A stretch of DNA of 64,000 nt from NCBI GenBank assembly GCA_009839485.1, contig VXPQ01000058.1:1-64000 (forward strand). Reading direction: 5' to 3'. The translations under genes and the position numbers were made by a program. Position 1 is the first letter of the stretch. Each line of letters begins with the position of its first letter. The stretch comes from Bacteroidetes bacterium SB0662_bin_6 (lineage in GTDB: Bacteria > Bacteroidota > Rhodothermia > Rhodothermales > VXPQ01). The notes under the pieces were generated by a model, which was given only the letters and a program-made list of their open reading frames with translations, did no database searches and was not told the origin of the DNA. Positions 29,212 through 39,834 of the stretch are shown piece by piece.

Positions 29212-31803
29212 CTTCTTTGCCGGCCGCTTTTTGCGTGATCCACCCCGTGCGCCTTTTTTGGCGCCCGCCTTTGCGGCCAGCAGTTCGAGCGCCTTTTCCA
29301 GAGTGATTTCCTCAGGAGATACGCCTTTCGGGAGCGAGGCATTGGTCTTGCCGTGCTTCACATAGGGACCGTACCGCCCTTCCCGCACATCGACCGGATC
29401 GCCGCTTTCCGGATGATTTCCCAACACCCGAAGCGGACCCGCCGCCTTCCCGGATTGCGCCAGAAGGGCAAGGGCGCGATCCAGTCCTACAACAAGGACG
29501 TCGTCCGCTTCCGTAAGCGAAACGAAGGCTCGTTCGTGCTGCACATAGGGGCCATACCGACCGATATTTGCGAGAACCGGTTTGCCCGTCCCGGGATGCT
29601 TGCCCAGCGCCCGCGGCAACTCCAGGAGCGCAAGCGCCATCTCCGGATCCACGGCATCCATAGGCGTTCCCTTGGGCAACGAAACACGCCTGGGCTTGCC
29701 TTTCACCTCCTCTGTCCGGCCCAGTTGCACGTAGGGACCATAGGGACCGCTGCGAACCAGTACATCCAGCCCTTCATCCGGATGCTTGCAGATCGTACGC
29801 TCTTCGTTTCCCTCGGAGGACGTCTCAAGCAAGGCGCGCAGATCTTCTGCAGCGATATCGCCAGGCGGTAACTCCCTGGGCACAGAGGCGCGAACGGAGG
29901 CACCGTCCACCTCCCCTTCCACGTACGGACCGTATCTTCCTACCCGTACGACCATTCCATCCCATTTCGGCGAACGGACCGTCGATATCTTTCGGGGGTC
30001 AATACCCTCCTGCCCGGCCTGCACCTGCTCGACAAGTCCCCCATCACCGAGATAAAAATGCTCAAGCCACCCCGCCGATGTACGATCTCCCGTCGCAATG
30101 TCATCCAGAATCTGTTCCATGCCTGCAGTAAATCCCACATCGACCAGTTGTTCAAACTGGTCTTCGAGTAGCTGGACGGCTGCAAACGCCGTAAACGTGG
30201 GCGCCAGCTGCGACCCGTTGCGGCGCACATAGTCGCGGCGGACAATCGTTTCGATAATCGAAGCATAGGTGCTGGGCCGTCCGATACCCTCCTTTTCAAG
30301 CATCCGGACCAGCGTGGCCTCCGTGTAGCGGGCAGGAGGCTTCGTCTCGTGCGCTACGGTTTCCACCTTGCGGCAATCCGGCTGGTCGCCTTCGGCCATC
30401 TGCGGCAATGGATTGTCGCGGTCCTCGAGCGCAGCCTCCGGATCGTCGGACCCTTCCACATAGGCCCGGTAGAACCCGGGAAATTCGATCCGCTTTCCTG
30501 ATGCCCGGAACCGGGCCGCTTCTTCTCCTTCACCGGCTTCGATACGAACCGTCACCCTGCGCACCCGCGCATCGGCCATCTGGCCGGCTACCGTACGTTT
30601 CCAGATAAGATCGTACAGGGCGCCCTCGGCGCCGCTCAAACCCAGTTCGTCCCTGGTTTTCATGGCGCTGCCGGCAGGTCGAATCGCCTCATGCGCTTCC
30701 TGGGCATTCGCGACCTTGCTCCGATAGCGTCTGGGTTTCGGACTCAGATATTCCTTGCCGTACCGCCTTTCGACCGCCTTCCGGCTTCCACGTATGGCCT
30801 CGTCCGAAAGCTGGGTCGAGTCGGTCCGCATATAGGTGATCAGTCCCTGCTCGTAGAGGCGCTGCGCGATTTGCATGGTCCGGCGCGCAGAAAGGCCCAG
30901 TTTGCGGCTTCCTTCCTGTTGCAGCGTGGACGTGATAAAAGGGGGATAAGGAGATTGGGAAGATACCCGATCCTCTACCCGGACCACGCGCCATGTCCGG
31001 TTCGGCAGCGAGGCAACCAGCGCCCCGGCCTGCTCTTCCCCCAGCAGAAGCAGATCCTTACCGGGAACGAGGCCCTCCCTGAGTTGTCCGGTATGATCGT
31101 CGAAGTCCTTGCCCACGGCGAGCCGGACCCCTCCGTAATGCGTCATCTCCGCGGTGAATGTCTCCCCCCGTACCGCGAGAAGAGCCTTCAGGTCAAGCCA
31201 GAGCGCCGGTACAAAAGCCATCCGCTCTTTCTCCCGATTCACAAGCAACCGGGTCGCCACGCTCTGTACGCGCCCGGCCGACAGGCCCTTGGCGATTTTG
31301 CGCCAGAGAAGCGGGGATATGCTGTATCCGACCAGACGATCGAGTATACGGCGCGTCTCTTGCGCATCCACAAGGCTTCGATCGATGCCTCTCGTTTCCT
31401 CCAGTGCGCGCTGGATGGCAGACCGCGTGATTTCGTGAAACACCATGCGCCGCACGGGAATCGTGGGCGCCAGCACCTCGACGATATGCCACCCTATCGA
31501 TTCGCCTTCACGGTCTTCGTCCGTAGCGATATACAACTCATCAGCCGACTTGATCGCCTTGCGCAACCGCTCCACGACCTTTTTTTTCTCGGGCGAAACC
31601 ACATAAACGGGAGCAAACCCTTTGGTCACGTCCACACCGTAGTGCTCCCACAGTTGCTCCCGGCGGGCCTTCGGTATTTCGGAGGCGGACTGGGGCAGAT
31701 CCCGTATGTGCCCCATGCTTGCCTCCACCTGGCAATCCGCCGGCAGAAAATTCCGGATTGTCCGGGCTTTGGTGGGAGATTCGACGACAACCAGTCGCTT
31801 CAT
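29209..31803 (-). CDS. topA: DNA topoisomerase I
   Basis: Type IA enzyme that relaxes negative supercoils. 864 residues: N-terminal Toprim domain (VVVESPTKARTIRNFL, then TDEDREGESIGWHI with acidic metal ligands), the catalytic tyrosine in YMRTDSTQLS (Tyr324), and PSTYASIIETIVRRDYV. The C-terminal third carries several topoisomerase C-terminal repeats, each with a GRYGPYV-type motif, instead of Cys4 zinc fingers. It ends in a Lys/Arg-rich tail. The stop codon lies inside repeat B4. It is divergent from ppdK. Confidence 0.97.
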   Translation of the reverse strand: MKRLVVVESPTKARTIRNFLPADCQVEASMGHIRDLPQSASEIPKARREQLWEHYGVDVTKGFAPVYVVSPEKKKVVERLRKAIKSADELYIATDEDREGESIGWHIVEVLAPTIPVRRMVFHEITRSAIQRALEETRGIDRSLVDAQETRRILDRLVGYSISPLLWRKIAKGLSAGRVQSVATRLLVNREKERMAFVPALWLDLKALLAVRGETFTAEMTHYGGVRLAVGKDFDDHTGQLREGLVPGKDLLLLGEEQAGALVASLPNRTWRVVRVEDRVSSQSPYPPFITSTLQQEGSRKLGLSARRTMQIAQRLYEQGLITYMRTDSTQLSDEAIRGSRKAVERRYGKEYLSPKPRRYRSKVANAQEAHEAIRPAGSAMKTRDELGLSGAEGALYDLIWKRTVAGQMADARVRRVTVRIEAGEGEEAARFRASGKRIEFPGFYRAYVEGSDDPEAALEDRDNPLPQMAEGDQPDCRKVETVAHETKPPARYTEATLVRMLEKEGIGRPSTYASIIETIVRRDYVRRNGSQLAPTFTAFAAVQLLEDQFEQLVDVGFTAGMEQILDDIATGDRTSAGWLEHFYLGDGGLVEQVQAGQEGIDPRKISTVRSPKWDGMVVRVGRYGPYVEGEVDGASVRASVPRELPPGDIAAEDLRALLETSSEGNEERTICKHPDEGLDVLVRSGPYGPYVQLGRTEEVKGKPRRVSLPKGTPMDAVDPEMALALLELPRALGKHPGTGKPVLANIGRYGPYVQHERAFVSLTEADDVLVVGLDRALALLAQSGKAAGPLRVLGNHPESGDPVDVREGRYGPYVKHGKTNASLPKGVSPEEITLEKALELLAAKAGAKKGARGGSRKKRPAKK

Positions 31804-31953
31804 TCGGAAAAAACGTTATGCGTGTGAACTTCTATGGGATGCGCGCCCTCTCACGCCATCCCCCCTGCATCGTTCCCGGATACAGCAAACGGACAAATCC
31901 ACGAAGACATGGCTGCTCGACTGTTTACAAGATATTTCGTAATTTACCGGGAT

Positions 31954-31971
31954 AGGCCTTTTTTTCGGCCT
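31954..31971. other. Short hairpin between topA and ppdK
   Basis: AGGCC and GGCCT surround an eight-base T-rich loop in the 264-base divergent region between topA and ppdK. An AT-rich stretch lies just upstream at 31921-31946 and may hold promoter elements, but none matches a consensus well. Confidence 0.3.
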
Positions 31972-32067
31972 GGCAGCAGGGACACTTCTGCGGCAACCCG
32001 TACAAAAACCCTGGGCGGGGCCTGGATATCCGCCTGAAACGCTTGATTTGCAACCAGCCTTCTGCAC

Positions 32068-34734
32068 ATGAAAACGAACGCACAAACCGATACCGCGCAA
32101 GCAATCAAATATGTATACAGTTTCGGGGGAGGCCGTGCGGAAGGCGACCGAAGCATGAAATCCCTGTTGGGGGGCAAGGGAGCCAACCTGGCTGAGATGA
32201 GCGCCATCGGCCTGCCGGTGCCCCCGGGATGCACCATCTCCACCGAGGCCTGCCAGTATTATTCCTCGGAGGGACACACCTGGCCCGAGGGATTGGAAGA
32301 ACAAATCGAAGAAGCTATTGCCCGTCTCGAGGACGACATGCAGGCCGGGCTGGGCGATCCGGATAATCCGCTGCTTGTTTCCGTCCGCAGCGGCGCCGCG
32401 ATCTCCATGCCGGGCATGATGGATACCGTGCTGAATCTGGGCATGAACGACGAGGTCGCGGAAGGACTGGCCCGCCGCACCGGCAACGTGCGTTTCGCCT
32501 ATGACGCCTATCGCCGGTTCATCGATATGTTTGGCGATGTCGTGGTCGGCGTCCCGCACGAACATTTCGAGGAAGCGATCGAAGCGCTCAAGAAAGAGCG
32601 GGGCGTCGAAAACGATGTGGACCTCTCGGGCGACGACCTTAAGGTGCTGGTGGAGCGCTACAAGGCGATCTACCGGCAGAACACAAGCCACATGTTTCCC
32701 GAGGACCCCCGGGAGCAACTCCGATTCGCCGTCAACGCCGTCTTTTCTTCCTGGGATGCGGAACGGGCTGTCAAATACCGGCGCATCAACAAGATCTCGG
32801 GATTGCTGGGCACCGCGGTAAACGTGCAGGCCATGGTCTACGGCAATATGGGGCCGAACAGCGGAACGGGTGTTTGCTTTACGCGCGACCCCTCCACCGG
32901 AGAGCACGTCCTGTACGGCGAATTCCTGGTGAATGCGCAGGGGGAGGATGTCGTAGCCGGTATCCGTACGCCCGAAGACATCAGCCGGATGGCGGATCAT
33001 TTTCCCGACGCCTACAAGGAACTGCTCGAAGTCACCGACGGGCTCGAAAAACATTATCAGGACATGCAGGATATCGAGTTCACGGTGCAGGATAACCGGC
33101 TCTTCATCCTGCAAACGCGCAGCGGGAAACGGACCGGTACGGCTGCGGTGACCATTGCGGTGGATATGGTGCGGGAAGGACTGGTAGACAAGAAAACGGC
33201 GGTGCGGGACCTTGTGGAACCGAATCATCTGAATCAGGTGCTGCATCCGCAATTCAAGGACATGGATGCCTACAAGAGCGACGTGATCGGACAGGGGCTG
33301 CCGGCATCGCCGGGCGCCGCCGTCGGCCAGGTCGTTTTTTCCGCCGACGAGGCCGAAGCCTGGAAAGCGGACGGCAAACAGGTCATCCTGGTGCGCATCG
33401 AGACCAGCCCGGAAGATGTGGGGGGCATGGACGCCGCCGAGGGTATCCTGACATCGCGGGGCGGTATGACCTCGCACGCCGCCGTCGTAGCCCGGGGCTG
33501 GGGCAAACCCTGTGTGGCGGGCTGTAACGAGATTGTGATCAACTACCGGGAGAAATCCTTCACGAACGGCAAGGCCACTTTTGAGGAAGGCGACTGGCTC
33601 TCCATCAACGGAACCACCGGCGAAGTGATTTCCGGGAAGCAGCCGCTGGTCGAACCGGAGATGGGCGGCGCCTTCGGGCAGTTCATGGAATGGGCCGACG
33701 AATTCCGCACCATGAAGGTGCGTACGAACGCCGACGCGCCGGCGGACGCCGCCAAGGCGATCGAGTTTGGCGCCGAGGGGATCGGCCTGTGCCGTACCGA
33801 GCACATGTTCTTCGAAGGAGGACGCATTCAGGCGGTCCGGGAAATGATCCTGGCGGAATCCGAAAAGGACCGGCGCAAGGCGCTGGCCAAGCTCCTTCCC
33901 TACCAGAAAGAAGATTTTCTGGGGATTTTCCGGGCCATGGCCGGCAAGCCGGTGACGGTACGTCTGCTGGACCCGCCCCTGCACGAATTCCTGCCGCACG
34001 ACGAAGCCGGGGAGAAAGAGATGGCGGACAGTCTCGGCATCAGTCTTGAGGACGTAAAGGCGAAAGTGGCGTTTCTGCACGAATTCAATCCCATGTTGGG
34101 ACACCGGGGTTGCCGCCTGGGCATCACCTACCCGGAAATCACGGAGATGCAAACCCGCGCCATTCTGGAAGCAGCAGTCGAGCTCGCGGAAGAAGGTATC
34201 GAAGTGCTTCCCGAAATCATGGTGCCTCTCACCGGTACGCTGGAGGAGTTTGCGAATCAGAAGGCGGTGATCAACCGGACCGCGGCGGATATCTTCGCTG
34301 CAAAGGGCGCCTCCGTCGATTACCTGGTGGGCACCATGATCGAGGTGCCACGCGCCGCGCTGGTCGCCGACGAAATCGCCCGGGAAGCGGATTTCTTCTC
34401 CTTCGGGACAAACGACCTGACCCAGATGGGCTTCGGGTACAGCCGGGACGACGCCGGGAAATTCCTGCCCTACTATGTGGAATCCAAAATTCTCCCGGAC
34501 GATCCGTTCCAGTCGCTGGACCAGAAGGGAATCGGGCAGCTCGTGCAAATGGGCACCGAACGCGGGCGGGCAACACGCAGCGATCTCAAGGTCGGCATCT
34601 GCGGCGAACACGGCGGCGAGCCTTCCTCGATCGGATTCTGCTACCGGATCGGACTCGACTATGTCTCCTGCTCGCCTTTCCGCGTGCCCATAGCCCGGCT
34701 TGCGGCGGCGCAGGAAGCGCTGAACGAGGCATAA
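32068..34734 (+). CDS. ppdK: Pyruvate, phosphate dikinase
   Basis: Interconverts pyruvate, ATP and phosphate with PEP, AMP and pyrophosphate. 888 residues, the usual size. Order: N-terminal nucleotide-binding domain ([42 protein letters not shown]), the swivelling phosphohistidine domain with catalytic His470 in [15 protein letters not shown], and the C-terminal PEP/pyruvate barrel ([39 protein letters not shown] with its conserved Cys). With enolase and PEP carboxylase in this window it suggests a reversible PEP/pyruvate node. Confidence 0.98.
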   Translation: MKTNAQTDTAQAIKYVYSFGGGRAEGDRSMKSLLGGKGANLAEMSAIGLPVPPGCTISTEACQYYSSEGHTWPEGLEEQIEEAIARLEDDMQAGLGDPDNPLLVSVRSGAAISMPGMMDTVLNLGMNDEVAEGLARRTGNVRFAYDAYRRFIDMFGDVVVGVPHEHFEEAIEALKKERGVENDVDLSGDDLKVLVERYKAIYRQNTSHMFPEDPREQLRFAVNAVFSSWDAERAVKYRRINKISGLLGTAVNVQAMVYGNMGPNSGTGVCFTRDPSTGEHVLYGEFLVNAQGEDVVAGIRTPEDISRMADHFPDAYKELLEVTDGLEKHYQDMQDIEFTVQDNRLFILQTRSGKRTGTAAVTIAVDMVREGLVDKKTAVRDLVEPNHLNQVLHPQFKDMDAYKSDVIGQGLPASPGAAVGQVVFSADEAEAWKADGKQVILVRIETSPEDVGGMDAAEGILTSRGGMTSHAAVVARGWGKPCVAGCNEIVINYREKSFTNGKATFEEGDWLSINGTTGEVISGKQPLVEPEMGGAFGQFMEWADEFRTMKVRTNADAPADAAKAIEFGAEGIGLCRTEHMFFEGGRIQAVREMILAESEKDRRKALAKLLPYQKEDFLGIFRAMAGKPVTVRLLDPPLHEFLPHDEAGEKEMADSLGISLEDVKAKVAFLHEFNPMLGHRGCRLGITYPEITEMQTRAILEAAVELAEEGIEVLPEIMVPLTGTLEEFANQKAVINRTAADIFAAKGASVDYLVGTMIEVPRAALVADEIAREADFFSFGTNDLTQMGFGYSRDDAGKFLPYYVESKILPDDPFQSLDQKGIGQLVQMGTERGRATRSDLKVGICGEHGGEPSSIGFCYRIGLDYVSCSPFRVPIARLAAAQEALNEA

Positions 34735-34774
34735 ACAGGTAAGGAAAGGTACGCGCAGCGGCGGAATTCAACCG

Positions 34775-35986
34775 CTATCCCTCGTTGCCCCGGGGCACGA
34801 AGGCCTGGATGCCGGTCAGTTCGCGGCCCAGAATGAGGCCGTGGATGTCGTACGTGCCTTCGTAGGTATTGACGCTCTCGAGGTTCACCATGTGGTGAAT
34901 CACGCGGTATTCCCCGGAAATCCCATTGCCTCCCAGCATGTCGCGCGCCATCCGGGCGATCTCGAGGGCCTTGTTGCAATTGTTGCGCTTGGCCAGCGAA
35001 ATCATGGCGGGCGCCAGCCGCCCCTCGTCCTTGAGCGCTCCCAAACGCCAGGCCAGCAACTGCATCTGGGTAATTTCCGTCAGCATGTGCGCCAGCTTCG
35101 TCTGGACGAGCTGCATGGAAGCAAGCGAATGGCCGAATTGCCGCCGCTCGCTCACGTAGCGGCGAGCGCGCCGGAAACAATCTTCCGCAGCGCCCAGCGC
35201 TCCGAACACGATGCCGAACCGGGCGCTGTTCAAGCATTCGAACGGCCCGCGCAACCCCTCGATATCCGGAAACGCATTCTCGTCGGGGACAAACACATCT
35301 TCCATCACAATCTCTCCCGTGATGGAGGCGCGCAACGACATCTTGTGGTGCGTTTTCGGCGTGGAAAACCCCTCCATGCCGCGTTCGAGCAGAAATCCCC
35401 GGATACGTCCCTGCTCTCCCTTGTTTTCGCGGGCTTTCGCCCATACCACCGCAATATCCGCAACGGATGCATTCGTGATCCATGCCTTGGCGCCATTCAG
35501 CACCCAGCCCCCGCTCGTCCTGAGCGCCGACGCCTCCATGGAGCCGGGGTCCGAACCATGATCCGGTTCGGTCAACCCGAAACAGCCAACGTACTCGCCG
35601 GACGCCAGCAGCGGCAGAAGTCGCTGCCGCTGTTCCTCCGTGCCGAAAAGCCAGATGGGGTGCATGACGAGCGAACTCTGTACCGACGCAAACGAGCGAT
35701 AGGCCGAATCCACCCGTTCGAGTTCGCGCGCAATGAGGCCGTACGCCGTATGGCTCGCGCCCGCGCCGCCGTATTCCTCCGGGATGGCGGCGCCGAGAAG
35801 GCCAAGCTCTCCCATCTCGCGGGCAATTTCCTCATGAAACACCTCGTCCTGATTGCCTTCGAGGGCGCGCGGTTCCAGTTGCGACTGCGCATACTCCCGG
35901 GCCGATTCCATGATCAGACGGTCTTCCTCCGCCAGCAGGGACTCGAGGAGATACGCGTCGTCGGGGTTCAGAGGTGGAGAGGGCAT
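34775..35986 (-). CDS. Acyl-CoA dehydrogenase, glutaryl-CoA dehydrogenase-like
   Basis: FAD flavoenzyme of 403 residues. It has the family's N-terminal helices ([19 protein letters not shown]), [16 protein letters not shown] in the FAD/substrate site, [20 protein letters not shown], and a C-terminal [20 protein letters not shown] in which the Glu of YEGT is the expected catalytic base of glutaryl-CoA dehydrogenases, followed by [11 protein letters not shown]. It would act in lysine/tryptophan degradation and pass electrons to ETF, encoded about 4.5 kb away. Substrate specificity is inferred from the C-terminal motif. It is convergent with ppdK. Confidence 0.88.
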   Translation of the reverse strand: MPSPPLNPDDAYLLESLLAEEDRLIMESAREYAQSQLEPRALEGNQDEVFHEEIAREMGELGLLGAAIPEEYGGAGASHTAYGLIARELERVDSAYRSFASVQSSLVMHPIWLFGTEEQRQRLLPLLASGEYVGCFGLTEPDHGSDPGSMEASALRTSGGWVLNGAKAWITNASVADIAVVWAKARENKGEQGRIRGFLLERGMEGFSTPKTHHKMSLRASITGEIVMEDVFVPDENAFPDIEGLRGPFECLNSARFGIVFGALGAAEDCFRRARRYVSERRQFGHSLASMQLVQTKLAHMLTEITQMQLLAWRLGALKDEGRLAPAMISLAKRNNCNKALEIARMARDMLGGNGISGEYRVIHHMVNLESVNTYEGTYDIHGLILGRELTGIQAFVPRGNEG

Positions 35987-36172
35987 GTAAATACCTTCGC
36001 TCAGAGTTCAGAAAAAACGATGTCTGGCCAAAGGCATAAGCACCATGTCCCGCCGGGTTTCCGCAAAATGTACAAAAAAGTGGATGGGTGACCTCTTTTG
36101 CGCCTTGACCTGTACCGGACGGGGCGCGCTGTGGCATATCCCCGGGTGATATCCCGCCGCGTTCCGTGAGGG

Positions 36173-36763
36173 TTATCGACGCCCCCGCCCTCGTGAGGAA
36201 CCCTTGTTCGACGTGCGTTTCGACCGTGTCCGGTTCGCCTTGCCTCCGGAACGCCCGCTGCTCCGACGGGACTTCCCGGAGACTTTTTTCTTACTCCCCG
36301 ACAACGATTCTATTAATATGCCTCCGCCCCAATCAATCAGATCAAAAATAACCGGAATCATGTAATCAAGGAAGCCGCTTCTCTCGATCCACGTCGGGCC
36401 TGCAGGATAATCCGTCATGAGTTCTCGCGGCTGCTCAGGCGTTGGCAAAGGCGTCACCGGGCCTTCCGGTTCGATCGAGAGCAGGCTGATAGCCTGATAG
36501 TTCTCGTCAAGGAAAGCCTCGTCCGGAATATCCGCAGAGGGGGAATCCTGTGCGGCAACCCGGGTGACCAATGCCTTTTTCGGATACTCGGACAGCCTGG
36601 CCTGCAGATCGTCGTTGTCCACAGCCGTAGACGTTATGTGTCTACCGTCTGCTTCAGGCGCCACCCGATGAATGTATGCCGGCATTTCCTCTGTTCCGGA
36701 TGTAGCCAGCGTCCCGCAACCGGTGCAGAGAATCAATAACACAGGAAAAAGCGCGTATTTCAT
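36173..36763 (-). CDS. Hypothetical lipoprotein with a strongly basic C-terminal tail
   Basis: About 196 residues. The signal peptide is YALFPVLLILCTGC with a lipobox cysteine at about residue 17. A polar middle region follows, then an amphipathic or hydrophobic segment (FLDYMIPVIFDLIDWGGGIL) near residues 130-150. The last 40 or so residues are almost entirely Lys, Arg, Ser and Gly (KKKVSGKSRRSSGRSGGK and on). The frame continues upstream to 37162 but that stretch is antisense to nothing convincing and is ignored. A basic tail on an envelope lipoprotein could bind LPS, cell-wall polymer or DNA; this is inference. No family was recognised. Confidence 0.6.
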   Translation of the reverse strand: MKYALFPVLLILCTGCGTLATSGTEEMPAYIHRVAPEADGRHITSTAVDNDDLQARLSEYPKKALVTRVAAQDSPSADIPDEAFLDENYQAISLLSIEPEGPVTPLPTPEQPRELMTDYPAGPTWIERSGFLDYMIPVIFDLIDWGGGILIESLSGSKKKVSGKSRRSSGRSGGKANRTRSKRTSNKGSSRGRGRR

Positions 36764-36908
36764 GGGGCGTGCGTTCAGGGTTGCCTGCAAATGCAATGAC
36801 CGGAGCAAGCGCGGAGCCTGCAAGACATGGAGCCGCAGGCCGACCGGCGCTAAAAAACTTCCGCTTCTTCTTGCATTTGCCAACAAATACCGTGCCGGGG
36901 ACCGGTCC

Positions 36909-37628
36909 CTACATTTCGACAACCGCTTGCGGCAAAACCACGCCGCAAGCCGTCTGCGTATCCGTTCCGCACGCCGACAACAGCGCAGCGAACTCTTCGC
37001 ACATTTCCTGCAGTGCCTCTTCAGACATTGCTGCAGACGGGGCATACACACAGGCAGCGATGCGACGCGTGTCCGGGGTCGTCTTCGTAGCCATGCTGTC
37101 CCGAACGGGATTGACGATGGGTTCTCCGTCGGATGAGGCAGCATCAGAATCGTTTCCCGCAACGCGGCATCCGCAAAGCAGGTCCTTCACATCGATCCGC
37201 TGCCCGGCATGATTGAACGCGAACCCCTCCCCTTCCCGGCCCAGCCGGAAAACGTACTGGTCCGAAGCTGCCCGGTCGAGGTCCCATAAGGATATAGGCA
37301 GGACGCACCGGAGGCTGAGGTAGTTGCATATATCCACCGGAGCATTGATGCGCGGAAACACATATTCCGGTTGCGAGGCAGCACGCAAAAGATATTCGGA
37401 AGCCGGTTTGCCCCGACCCGTGGGTTTGTAGGACCCGTTCCGAAGGATATTGCGGGCTGCGGCGCGCCTTGCTTCTTCGATCTCGCCAAGAGGAGCCGCC
37501 CGCTCGGCAACCACTTGCTGCAAACGGGCATCGAAATCTTCCGGGTACCGGGCTGTTTCGATCCCTTCGGCGCGGACCATGCCGAGGAATACATCGTCGC
37601 GGGAGATAGCGTGCCGGATAATCAACAT
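36909..37628 (-). CDS. B3/4 (PheT tRNA-binding-like) domain protein
   Basis: About 239 residues resembling stand-alone B3/4-domain proteins, which share a fold with the B3/B4 module of phenylalanyl-tRNA synthetase beta. Typical are DVFLGMVRAEGIE at the N-terminus, GRGKPASEYLLRAASQPEYV, RINAPVDICNYLSLRCVLPI, YVFRLGREGEGF and GEPIVNPVRDSMATKTTPDT. These proteins are thought to bind or hydrolyse mischarged tRNA or free amino-acid derivatives, but this is not well established. The start could be the ATG at 37628 or further upstream at 37733 or 37817; the upstream residues look unconserved. The last 55 residues are Cys- and Ala-rich. Confidence 0.7.
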   Translation of the reverse strand: MLIIRHAISRDDVFLGMVRAEGIETARYPEDFDARLQQVVAERAAPLGEIEEARRAAARNILRNGSYKPTGRGKPASEYLLRAASQPEYVFPRINAPVDICNYLSLRCVLPISLWDLDRAASDQYVFRLGREGEGFAFNHAGQRIDVKDLLCGCRVAGNDSDAASSDGEPIVNPVRDSMATKTTPDTRRIAACVYAPSAAMSEEALQEMCEEFAALLSACGTDTQTACGVVLPQAVVEM

Positions 37629-37923
37629 GGGTAATACTTTGGTCAAGGTCTTCTCTGTATCCGCCGAAATCAGGCAGAAAGGATTGCATGCAATGCTTTC
37701 GGCGGATAAAAACGCGCCCGGAAAAATAAGCATTTCGTCCCGGCGTGTTTCCAAAGTACAGGCAATGCCCGAAGCCTGCTCCATATTCCCGCACATTCCA
37801 ATCAGTACAGACCGCATCTTTCACACGGCATGCCTTGCGCTTGTGTGCGGAAGCGTTTTTATTGTTTGCGCCTTTCGATGCACATCCATCTTATCTATCC
37901 GGTAAAACGAACGGGAGAACACT

Positions 37924-38472
37924 ATGAAAAACCTTGCTTTGGGAGCCCTTCTCGCCGCTGTCGTTCTGTTCGCATGGGGATTCGTTTTCTGGGGCCTGAT
38001 CCCCACTCCCGGGATGCACATCCACCCCGATCAGGCGGCACTGCAGCAATACCTCTCCGAAAGCATCCCCGAAACGGGCGCGTATTACGTACCCTATCCC
38101 GCAGGCGCCGACGACGCCGAAGCCGTAGCGCGACATGAAGCCGGGCCGCTCGCTTTCCTGTTCATTCGCATGCAGGGCGAATCCATGATGCCCCCTTCCA
38201 TGATGATCGGCGGCTTCATACACATGCTCATTACGGCGCTGCTCATCGGCATGTTGCTGCGCATGCTCTTGCCGAGCCTGCCGACCTGGCGGAATCGGGT
38301 GCTGTTTGTGGTATTGGCGGGAGTTGCCGTTGCATTCTGGTCCGATCTGGCATGGCCGATATGGTGGCGCACCCCGTGGACCTTCTTCGTCTGGATGGCA
38401 GCGTACGACATCATCGCCTGGACGCTTGCCGGAGCGATCCTTGCGCGTTTTGTGCGGCCGGCGAGAGCGTAG
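37924..38472 (+). CDS. Small integral membrane protein of unknown function
   Basis: 182 residues with about four transmembrane segments: ALGALLAAVVLFAWGFVFWG at the N-terminus, GFIHMLITALLIGMLLRMLL, VLFVVLAGVAVAFWSDLAWP and MAAYDIIAWTLAGAILARFV. A polar loop of about 60 residues between the first and second segments probably faces the periplasm. An AT-rich region precedes the ATG. No family was recognised with confidence. It is convergent with hemW, with about 100 bases between them. Confidence 0.65.
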   Translation: MKNLALGALLAAVVLFAWGFVFWGLIPTPGMHIHPDQAALQQYLSESIPETGAYYVPYPAGADDAEAVARHEAGPLAFLFIRMQGESMMPPSMMIGGFIHMLITALLIGMLLRMLLPSLPTWRNRVLFVVLAGVAVAFWSDLAWPIWWRTPWTFFVWMAAYDIIAWTLAGAILARFVRPARA

Positions 38473-38520
38473 ATGCCAAAAATGAAGGGGTTCAGGTAAC
38501 CTGCTCCACCGTTATGGCTC

Positions 38521-38533
38521 AGGAGTAATACTC
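38521..38533. terminator. Possible weak terminator hairpin between convergent genes
   Basis: GGAGTAATACTCC is a near-perfect inverted repeat between the membrane protein gene ending at 38472 and hemW ending at 38572. There is no T-tract, so the call is tentative. Confidence 0.25.
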
Positions 38534-38571
38534 CCAGGACCGGAAGCCACGCATTGCCGGTATGGATCTCC

Positions 38572-39834
38572 TCACCCCACCAACCCCTCCACCACCGAAT
38601 CGCACACCAGTTTCCCTGCATCCGTGAGGCAGAGATAGCCGTTCCCGGACCACTCGATATAGCCTTCAGCCTCAAGCGCGGTCAGCAGGTCAGGCTTTCC
38701 GGATAAAAGATCCATACCGTATATCCGTTTCAGCCGGTGTACGTCCAGCCCGTCCGAGGTACGCAGCCGCAGAAAGATATACTCGTTCGCCAGCATTTCC
38801 AGCGACAGGGCATCCTCGCCCCCTACAGGAGGTACGCGCTGCTGCACAAGCGCTTCGTACTTTCGCAGGTTGGCCTCGTTGTACCACCGGCGGGCGCCCG
38901 TAACAGGTTGGCGGGCCGATCCGTTCTCCGTACCCGTTTGGACCGCTCCATTACCCGCTTCCTCTCCATCCGTCCCGGTCTGTTCCGCAGACCCTGATCC
39001 CCCGCCTGCTTCACTCCGTCCATCCCACCAGAACGAATGGGCGGACGGACCGAATCCGAGATAATTGGCGTGCCGCCAGTATATCTCGTTGTGACGGGAT
39101 CGCATGCCCGGCAGGGCAAAGCTCGATATTTCGTAGTGCTCATAGCCGCGCTCCCGCATAAAATCCATCGTGAACCGGTATCGCGCCGCGAATTCCTCCT
39201 CCGGAGCAGGCATCACGCGCCCCTGCGTCACCATCTTGTAAAGCGGCGTGCGTTCCTCTATGGTGAGCCCGTACGTGGAGAGATGCGGTACGCCCAGCCG
39301 GCTCAGTTTCTGTACATTGGCGTACCAGTATTCCTCCGGCTGGTCGGGGATACCGAAAATCAGATCGACGGACAGATTGTCGAAACCCGCCTCCTGCGCC
39401 TGTTCTATAGCCTGTACGGCCTGTTCCGGGGTATGACTCCGGTTCAGGAACGTCAGATCCGTCTCGTAAAAAGATTGTACGCCGATGCTCAGCCGGTCGA
39501 ACCCGAGGGAACGGAGCGCCCGCAGATAGTCGGGCTCCGCATCGTCGGGATTCATCTCCAGCGTCGTTTCGCACACATCACTGGTTTGGAAAGAACGGCG
39601 AATCGTATCCAGCAAATCGGCCAGATCGCGGGCGGGCAGAAGCGACGGGGTGCCGCCTCCGAAATAAATGGTTTCGATGGGTTCGCGCCAGGCATATTCC
39701 GCCGCATAATGCGCCAGTTCGGTATGCATGGCCTTCAGAAAAGGCGTCCGGGACGATCGCGTCGTCGTAAAATAGAAATCGCAGTAGATGCAGCGTTGCG
39801 TGCAGAAAGGGATATGGAGGTATAAAGACGCCAC
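38572..39834 (-). CDS. hemW: Radical SAM heme chaperone HemW
   Basis: 420 residues of the HemN-like radical-SAM family. The 4Fe-4S cysteines are Cys11, Cys15 and Cys18 in FCTQRCIYCDFYF, without the extra Cys that marks true coproporphyrinogen dehydrogenase. It then has IYFGGGTPSLL, TLEMNPDD, DRLSIGVQSFYETDLTFLNR and NLSVDLIFGIPDQ. HemW binds heme and delivers it to target enzymes. A low-complexity stretch of about 40 Gly, Ser, Glu and Thr residues (near residues 275-315) is inserted before RRWYNEANLRKYEAL, lengthening the protein beyond the usual ~380. The start abuts the stop of the upstream outer-membrane gene. Confidence 0.92.
   Translation of the reverse strand: MASLYLHIPFCTQRCIYCDFYFTTTRSSRTPFLKAMHTELAHYAAEYAWREPIETIYFGGGTPSLLPARDLADLLDTIRRSFQTSDVCETTLEMNPDDAEPDYLRALRSLGFDRLSIGVQSFYETDLTFLNRSHTPEQAVQAIEQAQEAGFDNLSVDLIFGIPDQPEEYWYANVQKLSRLGVPHLSTYGLTIEERTPLYKMVTQGRVMPAPEEEFAARYRFTMDFMRERGYEHYEISSFALPGMRSRHNEIYWRHANYLGFGPSAHSFWWDGRSEAGGGSGSAEQTGTDGEEAGNGAVQTGTENGSARQPVTGARRWYNEANLRKYEALVQQRVPPVGGEDALSLEMLANEYIFLRLRTSDGLDVHRLKRIYGMDLLSGKPDLLTALEAEGYIEWSGNGYLCLTDAGKLVCDSVVEGLVG

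Noticed and set aside
31816-34611. Very long antisense open frame (~930 codons) opposite ppdK
   Set aside because: ppdK is an unmistakable gene over the whole span; the antisense frame is a by-product of its codon usage and has no recognisable domain.
37144-37824. Second minus-strand frame overlapping the B3/4-domain gene
   Set aside because: The other frame matches the B3/4 family; this one is Arg/Cys-rich and unlike any protein.
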